Source: Hippasteria phrygiana | Taxonomy: Eukaryota; Echinodermata; Asteroidea; Valvatida; Goniasteridae | NCBI GenBank assembly: GCA_037893225.1 | Contig: JAZGUH010000185.1 | Span: 3,235,501-3,299,500, forward strand | Direction of reading: 5' to 3' | Length of the DNA stretch: 64,000 nucleotides | Shown here: positions 28,210 to 39,585 of the stretch, in pieces | How the letters are laid out: every line of letters starts with the position of its first letter | How positions within the stretch are numbered: the stretch's first letter is position 1 | The notes under the pieces: generated by a model | Seen by the model: only the letters and a program-made list of their open reading frames with translations | The model's database searches: none | Told to the model about the DNA's origin: nothing | Made by a program: the position numbers and the translations under genes

Positions 28210-30594
28210 CTAGAGGCAAGTGTTTGTGGACAAACACAGGGCTGTTTCGATTTTTTTTATTGTTAGTTTGGATGTCAAATGTGTATGCAATATTTAAAGT
28301 TGTTTGTTAGTTAGCAATGACGGAGGGATGAAGATGTTGTTATTGGATGTGTGAAGGATTGGTTTAAAAAAAGGAATCGTGTACAAATGCTATGGGAAAT
28401 AGCCTAGCGAATGCCCCTTTAAGATGACATCACATAACATGTAATGACTTCATCATAACGTCATGTCAATTTTCATCTATGACACCGGGTGGCATACCTA
28501 AATGGTGTGTTTCAACTGAATCGGACTTGTACATTTGTAGATATATGGCTTCGAAAAATGCCCCTTTAAGATGACGTCACGTGACATGTGATGACGTCAT
28601 CATGACGTAAAAGTTAGGCACACATTCTGAGCAGTTGGGGTAAGTGTCTGCCAAGTTTAAAAGTAGCCAAACTGGCCGGTAAGAAAGAAAACGTTTACAA
28701 ATGCTATGGGCAATAATCTAGCGAGTGCCCCTTTAAGATGACACCACGTGACATGTTATGACTTGATCATAACGTCATGTCAATGTTCATCTATAACACC
28801 CGGTGGCATACCTAGATATTACGTTCCAACTTAATCGGACTTGTACTTTTGTAGATATATGGCTTCGAAAAATGCCCCTTTAAGATGACGTCACGTGACA
28901 TGTGATGACGTCATCATGACGTAAAGGTTCGGCACACATTGTGAGCAGTTGGAGTAAGTGTCTGCTAAGTTTAAAAGTAGCCAAAGTGGCCGGTAAGAAA
29001 GAAAAAGTTTACAAATGCTATGGGCAATATTCTAGCGACTTGAAAAAAGATTTTTTTTTATGACGTCATCATGACGTCACACAATTTTCGCTTTTTAGGG
29101 CATATCTTTGAGACATACCAAAGCTATAACAAAAAGAATTTTGAAAATATCTTGTTTTGTTCGCTAGATATATTGAAAAGAATGTTACGATTCCAAAAAT
29201 TTAAAATTCAGCGACTTGAAAAAAGACTACAAATCAACCCTTTTTATAAACAGCATGCTCATTTAAGCCATGGTTATCTGCCCTTCCCAGAATTCCTTTG
29301 TGTTATATTGAATTTGGTCTAAATTTTGAAACGGTTCCTATTTCTTACTTGAGTGAGCCACGACCATGAAATTTTGGAATTACGTACAGAAAAATTCAAT
29401 GTATACATTTTTGTAATCGGATTGACCCTTACATGCGTTAAAAAAAAAAATATTGTTGATGACGTCATCATGACGTCACACAATTTTCGCCTTTTAGGGC
29501 ATATCTTTGAGACATACCAAAGCTATAACAAAAATAATTTTGAAAATATCTTGTTTTGTTCGCTAGATATATTGAAAAGAATGTTACGATTTTAATACTT
29601 CAAAAATTCAGCGACTTGAAAAAAGACTAGAAATCAACCCCTTTTATAAACAGCAAGCACATAATAGCCATGGTTATCTGCCCGTCCCAGAATTCCTTTG
29701 TGTTATATTGAATTTGGTCAAAATTTTGAAATGGCTCTTATTTCTTACTTGAGTGAGCCACGATCATGAAATTTTGGAATTACGTACAGAAAAATTCAAT
29801 GAATGCATTTTTGTAATCAGATTGACCCTTACATGCGTTTAAAAAAAAAAATATTGTTGATGACGTCATCATGACGTCACACAATTTTCGCCATTTAGGG
29901 CATATCTTTGAGACATACCAAAGCTATAACAAAAAGAATTTTGAAAATATCTTGTTTTGTTCGCTAGATATATTGAAAAGAATGTTACGATTTTAATACT
30001 TCAAAAATTCAGCGACTTGAAAAAAGACTAGAAATCAACCCCTTTTATAAACAGCAAGCTCATAATAGCCATGGTTATCAGCCCGTCCCAGAATTCTTTT
30101 GTGTTATATTGAATTTGGTCTAAATTTTGAAATGGCTGTCATTTCTTACTTGAGTGAGCCACGATCATGAAATTTTGGAATTGGGTACAGGAAAATTCAA
30201 TATATACATTTTTGTAATCGGATTGACCCTTACATGCGTTAATAAAAAAACACATTTTTGATGACGTCATCATGACGTCACACAATTTTCGCAATTTAGG
30301 GCATATCTTTGAGACATACCAAAGCTATCAGAAAAAGAATTTTGAAAATATCTTGTTTTGTTCGCTAGATATAATTTAATGAATGTTACGATTTTCAAAA
30401 TTCAAAAATTCATAAAAAATCACGTGATGACGTCATCATGACGTAAAAGTTCGGCATGCATCCTGAGTAGTTGGTCTAAGTGTCTGTTAAGTTTAAAGGC
30501 AATCGGCTGCATAAAAGTAGCCAAAGTCCCTGGCAGAAAGAAATCGTGTACAAATGCTATGGGCAAAAGTCTGAAAAAGAAGAAAAAAAAAAAA
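28210..30594 (-). repeat. Array cassette 11, aggcaa family, joined to a C module
   Basis: CTAG at 28,210-28,213 is followed by the aggcaa spacer and hairpin, A variants (28,390-29,030) and B modules (about 29,062, 29,460 and 29,861 onward). Its minus-strand 3' end abuts TTGTAATTC of a C module instead of a T tract, giving a natural comparison for the insertion site. Confidence 0.85.
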
Positions 30595-32946
30595 CTAGAC
30601 GGACGGTGTTTGTGGACAAACACAGGGCTGTTTCGTTTTTTTTTTTTTTTAGTTTGGATGTGAAATGTGAATACAATAAATTAAACTTCGTCAAACAATC
30701 GCGCTCCTGTCAGTTTGCTTTGTTAGACTTTGAAAATAATTAAAGTTGTTTGTAATAGTCACTTGTGATGACGTCATCATAACATAATGTACATTTTCAT
30801 CTGTAAACTTGCTGACCTACCTAGATATTACATTTAAAATAATCGAACTTGTACTTTTGTAGATATACAATGTATGGCTTTAAAAACTGCCCCTTTAAGA
30901 TAACGTCACGTGACATGTGATGACGTCATCATAACGTCACGTCAATTTTCATCTATAAACCTGCTTGCCTACCCGACTATATATTACATTTCAAATAAAT
31001 CGGACCTGTACTTTTGTAGATTTATGGCTTCGAAAAATGCCCCTTTAAGATAATGACACGAAACAAGTGATGACGTAATCATGACATCATAAAAAAAATT
31101 ATTTAAAATACCTACTGGGCTACCTAGATATTACTTTTGAACTTAATCGGACTTGTACTTTTGTTTATATATGGCTTCAAAAACTGCACCTTTAAGATGA
31201 CGTCATGTGACATGTGATGACATCATAATAATGTCATGTCAATTTTCATCTATAAACCTATTGGGCTACCTAGATATTACTTTTCAACTTAATCGGACTT
31301 GTACTTTTGTTTATGGCTTCAAAAACTGCCCCTTTAAGATGACGTCACGTGACGTGTGATGACATCATCATCATAATGTCATGTCAATTTTCGTCCATAA
31401 ACCTGCAGACCTACCTGGATATTACATTTCAACTTAATCGAACTTGTACTTTTGTTTATATATGGCTTCAAAAACTGCCCCTTTAAGATGACGTCACGTG
31501 ACATGTGATGACGTCATCATAACATCATGTCAATGTTCATTTATAACACCCGGTGGCATACCTAGATATTACGTTTCAACTTAATCGGACTTGTACTTTT
31601 GTAGATATATGGCTTCGAAAAAATGCCCCTTTAAGATGACGTCACGTGACATGTGATGACGTCATCATGACGTAAAAGTTCGGCACACATTGTGAGCAGT
31701 TGGTGTAAGTGTCTGCCAAGTTTAAAAGTAGCCAAAGTGGCCGGTAAGAAAGAAAACGTTTACAAATGCTATGTGCAATATTCTAGCGACTTGAAAAAAG
31801 AATTTTTTTTATGACGTCATCATGACGTCACACAATTTCCGCTTTTTATGGCATATCTTTGAGACATACCAAACCTATAACAAAAAGAATTTTGAAAATA
31901 TCTTGTTTTGTTCGCTAGATATATTGAAAAGACTGTTACGATTCTAAAACTTCAAAAATTTAGCGACTTGAAAAAAGACTAGAAATCAACCCCTTTTATA
32001 AACAGCAAGCACAAAATACCCATGGTTATCAGCCCTTCCCAGAATTCCTTTGTGTTATATTGAATTTGGTCTAAATTTTGAAATGGCTCCTATTTCTTAC
32101 TTGAGTGAGCCACGATCATGAAATTTTGGAATTAGGTACAGGAAAATTCAATATATACATTTTTGTAATCGGATTGACCCTTACATGCGTTTAAAAAAAA
32201 AGATTTGTTGATGACGTCATCATGACGTCACACAATTTTCGCCATTTAGGGCATATCTTTGAGACATACCAAAGCTGTAACAAAAATAATTTTGAAAATA
32301 TCTTGTTTTGTTCGCTAGATATATTGAAAAGAATGTTACGATTTTAAAACTTCAAAAATTCAGCGACTTGAAAAAAGACTAGAAATCAACCCCTTTTATA
32401 AACAGCAAGCTCATAATAGCCATGGTTATCAGCCCGTCCCAGAATTCCTTTGTGTTATATTGAATTTGGTCTAAATTTTGAAATGGCTGTCATTTCTTAC
32501 TTGAGTGAGCCACGATCATGAAATTTTGGAATTGGGTACAGCAAAATTCAATATATACATTTTTGTAATCAGATTGACCCTTACATGCGTTAAAAAAAAA
32601 AAGCATTTTTGATGACGTCATCATGACGTCACACAATTTTCGCTTTTTAAGGCATATCTTTGAGACATACCAAAGCTATAAAAAAAAGAATTTTGAAAAT
32701 ATCTTGTTTTGTTCGCTAGATATAATTTAATGAATGTTACGATTTTCAAAATTCAAAAATTCATAAAAAATCACATGATGACGTCATCATGACGTAAAAG
32801 TTCGGCATGCATTCTGAGCAGTTGGTCTGAGTGTCTGTTAAATTTAAAGGCAATCGGCTGCATAAAAGTAGCCAAAGTGCCTGGCAGAAAGAAATCGTGT
32901 ACAAACGCTATGGGCAAAAAGTCTGAAAAAGAAAAAAAAAAAGAAA
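30595..32946 (-). repeat. Array cassette 12, acggacg family
   Basis: It shares header and leader with cassette 3, including a T tract at 30,636-30,650. It has fewer A modules and lacks the 51-nt tract and the 13-bp 5' hairpin at its far end. B modules start near 31,813, 32,213 and 32,610. It is followed by an agctttg cassette, as is cassette 3. Confidence 0.85.
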
Positions 32947-34974
32947 CTAGAGCTTTGGTGTTTGTGGACAAACACAGGGCTGTTTCGTTTGGGGTTTTTT
33001 TGGTAGTTTGATTCTTAATTTTTGAGATTTCAATGGTGGATCAAAAAATCTCGTTTTACATTCATGGTCGTCTACGACAGGTCATGCAATCACGTAGGCT
33101 TATTCATAATCGTTTTGGAAATGTGAGCATACAAGGAGTTGATGACCATGATTACGTCATCAGACGTCACACATTTTTCACATTTATATTTAAGTGTGTA
33201 TGACCTAAAAATATATTACAAGAATTATCAAAAATTGTTTAAAATTCATGTTAGATACCACGTTTCAACTTAATCGAACTTGTACTTTTGTAGATAGATG
33301 GCTTCAAAAACTGCCCCTTTAAGATGACGTCACGTGACATGTGATGAAGTCATCATAATGTCATGTCAATTTTCATCTATGAACCTGCAGATCTGCCTGG
33401 ATATTACATTTCAACTTAATCGAACTTGTACTTTTGTTTATATGTGGCTTCAAAAACTGCCCCTTTAAGATGACGTCAGGTGACATGTGATGAAGTCATC
33501 ATAACGTCATGTCAATTTTCATCTATAAACCTGCTGGCCTACTTAGATATTACATTTCAACTTAATCGAGTTTGTACTTTTGTAGATATGGCTTCAAAAA
33601 CTGCCCCTTTAAGATGACGTCACGTGACATGTGATGACATCATGATAATGTCATGTCAATTTTCAGCTATAAACCTACTGGGCTACCTAGATATTACTTT
33701 TCAACTTAATCGAACTTGTAATTTTGTTTATATATGGCTTCAAAAACTGCCCCTTTAAGATGACGTCACGTGACATGTGATGACGTCATCATAACGTCAA
33801 TTCAATTTTTATCTATAAACCTACTGGGCTACCTAGATATTACTTTTGAACTTAATCGGACTTGTGCTTTTGTAGACATATGGTTTCAAAAACTGCCCCT
33901 TTAAGATGACGTCACGTGACATGTGATGACATCAATTATGATAATGTCATGTCAATGTTCAGCTATAAACCTACTGGGCTACCTAGATATTACTTTTCAA
34001 CTTAATCGAATTTGTACTTTTGTAGATATATGGCTTCAAAAACTGCCCCTTTAAGATGACGTCACGTGGCATGTCATGACGTCATCAAGAGGTAAAAGTT
34101 CGGCACACATTGTGAGCAGTTAGTCTAAGTGTCTGCCAAGTTTAAAAGTACCCAAAGTGCCGGTAAGAAAGAAAACGTGTACAAATGCTATAGGCAATAA
34201 TCTAGCGAGTGCCCCTTTAAGATGACACCACGTGACATGTTATGACTTGATCATAACGTCATGTCAATTTTCATCTATAACACCAGGTGGCATACCTTAC
34301 GTTCCAACTGAATCGGACTTGTACTTTTGTAGATATATGGCTTCGAAAAATGCCCCTTTAAGATGACGTCACGTGACATGTGATGACGTCATCAGGACGT
34401 AAAAGTTCGGCACACATTGTGAGCAGTTGGGGTAAGTGTCTGCCAAGTTTAAAAGTAGCCAATGTGGCCGGTAAGAAAGTAAACGTTTACAAATGCTATG
34501 GGCAATATTCTATCGACTTGAAAAAAGAATTTTTTTATGACGTCATCATGACGTCACACAATTTTCGCTTTTTAGGGCATATCTTTGAGACATACCAAAG
34601 CTATAACAAAAAGAATTTTGAAAATATCTTGTTTTGTTCGCTAGATATAGTGAAAAGAATGTTACGATTATAAAACTTCAAGAATTCAGCGACTTGAAAA
34701 AAGACTAGAAATCAACCCCTTTTATAAACAGCAAGCTCATAATAGCCATGGTTATCAGCCCGTCCCAGAATTCCTTTGTGTTATATTGAATTTGGTCTAA
34801 ATTTTGAAATGGCTGTCATTTCTTACTTGAGTGAGCCACGATCATGAAATTTTGGAATTGGGTACAGAAAAATACAATGTATACATTTTTGTAATCGGAT
34901 TGACCCTTACATGCGTAAAAAAAACAACATATTTTTGATGACGTCATCATGACGTCACACAATTTTCGCCTTTT
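32947..34974 (-). repeat. Array cassette 13, agctttg family, broken
   Basis: Header, leader and A run (33,250-34,090) match cassettes 4 and 9. The second B module is cut after CGCCTTTT at 34,974 and continues into CAATAACGCCTGC, the leader of the aaactg family. The junction therefore joins two families away from any CTAG, so it needs another mechanism such as a deletion. Confidence 0.85.
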
Positions 34975-35700
34975 CAATAACGCCTGCTAGCATACCTACA
35001 TATCACGTTCAATTTCATTGTACTTGTAATTCTGTAGATATATGGCTTCAAAATCTGACGTCACTTGACATGTGATGACGTCATCATAACGTGACGTCAA
35101 TTTTCAACTATAAACCTGCTTGGCTACCCTGGATATTACTTTTCAACTTAATCGGATTTGTACTTCTGTAGATATATGGTTTCCAAAAATGCCCCTTTAA
35201 GATGACGTCACGTGACGTGATGACGTCATCATGACGTCACGTCAATTTTCAGCTATAAACCTGCTTGGCTACCCTGGATATTACTTTTCAACTTAATCGG
35301 ATTTGTACTTCTGTAGATATATGGCTTCAAAAAATGCCCCTTTAAGATGACGTCACTTGACATGTGATGACGTCATCATAACGTGATGTCAATTTTCAAC
35401 TATAAACCTGCTTGGCTACCCTGGATATTACTTTTCAACTTAATCGGATTTCTACTTCTGTAGATATATGGTTTCCAAAAATGCCCCTTTAAGATGACGT
35501 CACGTGACATGTGATGACGTCATCATGACGTAAAAGTTTGGCGCACATTCTGAGCAGTTGGTGTAAGGGTCTGCCTGCGACTTGTCTAACGACTTGAAAA
35601 AAGACTAGAGATCAACTCTTTCTATAGACAGCATGCCACATGAAAGCCATGGTTTTCTGCCCTTCCCAGAATTCCTTTGTGTTATATCGAATCCGGAACA
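34975..35700. repeat. Diverged A-module run and B fragment at the array edge
   Basis: Three to four A modules with their own variants (CTGCTTGGCTACCCTGGATATT) step by about 160 bp. A short diverged B fragment then carries CCATGGTTTTCTGCCCTTCC and AGAATTCCTTTGTGTTATA (35,648-35,690). Beyond this the array sequence ends. Confidence 0.75.
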
Positions 35701-36860
35701 GCAAAATCTTGCAAAATTTGTGTAAAAACTTGGCACAACCTTTAATTTTGAGACTAATTGGGAATTGTTTGTGCAATACAAGGAAAGAAGGCTTGTTTTT
35801 TCTGTGAAATTAGATGCTCTTGGCACAGTATGGTCACTCAAAGTGGAACATAGGTGTTTATTTCTGCCTCTTTAGTTTTTACTAATTTTGCTGACATGAA
35901 TCTTGAAATAACAGGTTGTATGTTTAGACTGTCACACCTTTATCAAGGGGGGTTTGTTATTTTCCAAGATTTGGCTATTCCTGACTGATTTTAATGAGGG
36001 TATTGTGGTAAATTATTTCCAAGTTTCTATTTTAAACATCAAACTCTTTACGTACAATGTGTATTTTACACGTACAAAGAAATAAAATTTGCTGAGAACG
36101 TGTGAGTTTAAATTACGCGTCGTTATATGCACAGTGCGAAAACCTTTTGAGATTGTGTGGTCTTATAACTGAAATATTCCTTTTTTCTACATGCTTACCT
36201 GAGATAAATGTGGTTTTCTAAGCTTGACTTTGCTGAAACTCCGTGCTAAAATGTTTTTTTTATCTCGCGTTCACAGCAACAGCCATAGATTTAGATGAAG
36301 GAAGTGATAAGAACAGTCACGTGTAATTTTAACAAATGTGTACATTATTTCCGCAATCTTATAGCACGTTATGGTCACTCGAGCGCATATTTAGACACTT
36401 GCACCAAAAGTCCTGTGTAATAAAAGAAGGGCACGAAGTGTATGGAGTAAAGCACGTTTTTGAACCGCGGTGACAAGGTTGCCTGCTGCCCTTAGCATTG
36501 GTTTGTATACCTAGTACATGCACATCTAGTCCGAGTATTAAACTTGGACCCTCGCTTTTTGCACATTTGGATATGATCTGGCAATAGTAGGGTCCAAGTA
36601 CGTGTGCGGCATTTTCCTATTCATTAATTAGGTATGTCAGAATACCCAACAAAAACATCGGATTTCACCCTTAAAACGGCCACCAAAATACCAGATATGC
36701 CACTTGAGGAACAAGTAGAGTTCAATTATTAAGATAGAGGTACTAAGGTTCACTTACCATCCGGATAAAAAGTGAAATTTACTGGTCAATTCTGAGAGGC
36801 ACAACGAAGAAAACCCATGCAGTCTGTACGCCATTGATATGCTGCAAGCTCGTATATTAT
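35700..36860. other. Unique AT-rich sequence, no gene seen
   Basis: No supported gene. A ~40-bp piece around 35,955-35,995 (CCTGACTGATTTT core) resembles 46,270-46,310, suggesting a weak dispersed repeat. Confidence 0.4.
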
Positions 36861-36861
36861 G

Positions 36862-36977
36862 CAACGTAATCCTATGTGTAGTATTGCGCTACGTATAGCA
36901 CTGCTCCGTGTGTATGTATATATATATATACGGAGCAGTGATGTACGTAGCGCAATGATGTACATAGGTTTACGTTG
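36862..36977. mobile_element. Foldback (MITE-like) element with 48-bp arms
   Basis: The left arm 36,862-36,909 and right arm 36,930-36,977 are inverted copies with a handful of mismatches. Both start CAACGTA, contain TTGCGCTACGTA and end ACTGCTCCGT. The 20-bp loop is an alternating TA/TG tract. I see no clear target duplication, so the transposon family is unknown. Confidence 0.75.
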
Positions 36978-37239
36978 GAGTGTAGTTATAGGATGAATTA
37001 AGGGAATTTCTCAAAAATGGCTTGGGCTTCGGGTTCGCGTAATTTTATGTTCCCAGATTTGTTTTTGCTACATGTACATCAAAGTCTTATACTTTAACCC
37101 AGAGCCAGAGCGTGTTCATCTATTTACGTATCCAAGCCTTCAGATTGGCAATGGGACTGGGAAATAGCTGGAGACGAAGCCCATGCCCAAACCCAAGCCC
37201 AAGCCACCGGTTGAGAAACGCCCCGAGGACGCGCTACAT

Positions 37240-38290
37240 AACACCCATGGTTACACTGCCTTCCAAACATTCCTTTGTTATCATATTGTTTTGGAGCTAA
37301 ATATTGAAATGGGTATATTTTGACGCTGGAGTGAGCTATGATCATGGGAACTTGGAATTAGGTACACAAAAATACAGTGTATAAAACATCCAAATTTTGA
37401 CTTGAATTTAATGACCTCTAGATGACGTCATGATGACGTCATCAGACGTCACATCAATTTTTTTTATCTGTAACAAATTCTGGCCTATCAGCATTAAGAC
37501 TGCACCCAATCGGAAGTACGGTTCTCTAGATATAGGACCTTACAGTACGTGTGCACCTTTAAGATGACGTCACGTGACCCATGATGACGTCATCACAACG
37601 GTACTTGTCAAAGCAAACATTTGCAACGTGGTCTTGGCCTGGGTCGAGTCTAGAGTCAATCTCATCAATGACAGTGTACAATTTTGAGAGTACATTGAAA
37701 TTTGAAACATTGAAAAATTCATAGAAAATCAACCGATGACGTCACAATGACGTCACTTCGGATTTTGCATGCTATTGACAATATCTGCCTACCCACCAAT
37801 TTTTATGACGATCGGACTTACCCTTATATGTGTTTCAAAAAAGCACATTTTTGATGACGTCATGATTACGTCACACATTTTTCCTATTTATGTGAAAGAG
37901 TATAGAAGCTAACAAATCTATTACAAAAAGAATTTTGAATTTAGCATGTTCTGTCGATGAGATATGGCTTTGAGAAACTTTAAGATTCAAAAACTTAAAC
38001 ATTACAATAAAATCGTATGACGACGTCATCATGACGTCACCTCAATTTTCATCTATAACACGTGGTGGCTCACCAACATACCAGGTTTAAAGGCAATCGG
38101 ACCTACGGTTCTCTAGATATGGGCCCTTGAAAAATGCACCTTTATGATGACGTCACGTAACACGTGATGACGTCATCGTGACGCCACACTTCGGCACACT
38201 ATTTGAGCTTAGGGTCTATGTTTGTGTTAAGTTTGATTAAGATCTGATGTTGTTTAGTGACCAAAGTGCCGGGCAGAAAATTTAGCTTAA
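37240..38290. repeat. Old, diverged single copy of the B-A module family
   Basis: The order is a B-like half (CCATGGTTACACTGCCTTCC, GAGTGAGC, ATCATG, GGAATTAGGTACA), a CRE block, then an A-like half (TCTAGATATAGG, CACCTTTAAGATGACGTCAC). A second such round includes ATGACGTCATCATGACGTCA near 38,021 and CACCTTTATGATGACGTCACG near 38,138. It ends with AAAGTGCCGGGCAGAAA, the same end-word as the array units. Divergence is far higher than inside the array, so this predates the array expansion. Confidence 0.75.
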
Positions 38291-38737
38291 TGAAGAAACC
38301 AAAATAGCGGGTATTGTGTAGTTTAGGATTTGCGTATTAATTGTGTTCATGTTAGCGCCTGGAGCATTTGATTCTTCCAAAAGCATTTTTTGTCACTAAA
38401 GTAGACTTCTCTGAATTCCAATGACACGTCCTTTTGTGATTTGAAAAGGTTTTTCAAGGCGAAAAGTATGATTTGCTTACGCGGGTCACGTTTTGGCTAG
38501 GTCAACCCCGACCCAGCCCCAACTCTCCGACCAGCATTATACCCGTGTACAACGGGGTATTGCGCAATCGCGTATTTTTTGCCCTCTTAACTACAGATTT
38601 CACTCCAAAAAACCCTGCAGATGTTCTTCGACGTGGCCCTTTCTTCTGAATATGGCATAACCAACAATTTTCAAGTAGATTGTGTACATGCCTGGGCGAA
38701 AGTGTACTAAACTACACAATCGCCGCAACAGAACAAA

Positions 38738-39585
38738 AACAAGGGCTGTTTCGAAAAACTTTCGAAACAGCCAACTAGAGCTTTGGTGTTTGTGGACAAA
38801 CACAGGGCTGTTTCGTTTGGGGGGTTTTTGGTAGTTTGATTCTTAATTTTTGAGATTTCAATGGTGGATCAAAAAATCTCGTTTTACATTCATGGTCGTC
38901 TACGACAGGTCATGCAATCACGTAGGCTTATTCATAATCGTTTTGGAAATGTGAGCATACAAGGAGTTGATGACCATGATTACGTCATTCACATTTATAT
39001 TTAAGTGTGTATGACCTAAAAATATATTACAAGAATTATCAAAAATTGTTTAAAATTCATGTTAGATACCACGTTTCAACTTAATCGAACTTGTACTTTT
39101 GTAGATAGATGGCTTCAAAAACTGCTCCTTTAAGATGACGTCACGTGACATGTGATGAAGTCATCATAATGTCATGTCAATTTTCATCTATGAACCTGCA
39201 GATCTGCCTGGATATTACATTTCAACTTAATCGAACTTGTACTTTTGTTTATATGTGGCTTCAAAAACTGCCCCTTTAAGATGACGTCAGGTGACATGTG
39301 ATGAAGTCATTATAACGTCATGTCAATTTTTATCTATAAACCTGCTGGCCTACTTAGATATTACATTTCAACTTAATCGAGCTTGTACTTTTGTAGATAT
39401 GGCTTCAAAAACTGCCCCTTTAAGATGACGTCACGTGACATGTGATGACATCATGATAATGTCATGTCAATTTTCAGCTATAAACCTACTGGGCTACCTA
39501 GATATTACTTTTCAACTTAATCGAACTTGTAATTTTGTTTATATATGGCTTCAAAAACTGCCCCTTTAAGATGACGTCACGTGAC
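38738..39585 (-). mobile_element. Displaced junction fragment of the array (acggacg 5' end + agctttg 3' end)
   Basis: The fragment matches about 10,327 to 11,190: the 13-bp-stem hairpin, the CTAG junction, the agctttg header, the leader and three A modules. It is cut inside an A module at GACGTCACGTGAC. The leader lacks ~20 bp present in cassettes 4, 9 and 13 (after GATTACGTCAT near 38,985). Because it carries a junction between two cassettes, it moved or was copied as array DNA and not as a single element. Confidence 0.8.

Noticed and set aside
2672..34974. LINE/SINE arrays judged by the A-rich tracts before CTAG
   Set aside because: The tract can be read as poly(A) on the plus strand, but no reverse transcriptase, pol III boxes or target duplications were seen. 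The border at 28,210 lacks the tract entirely, and hairpin + CTAG on the other strand fits better.
1..35560. CRISPR-like array
   Set aside because: Repeats are hundreds of bases long and tandem, with no unique spacers of uniform size. The context is eukaryotic.
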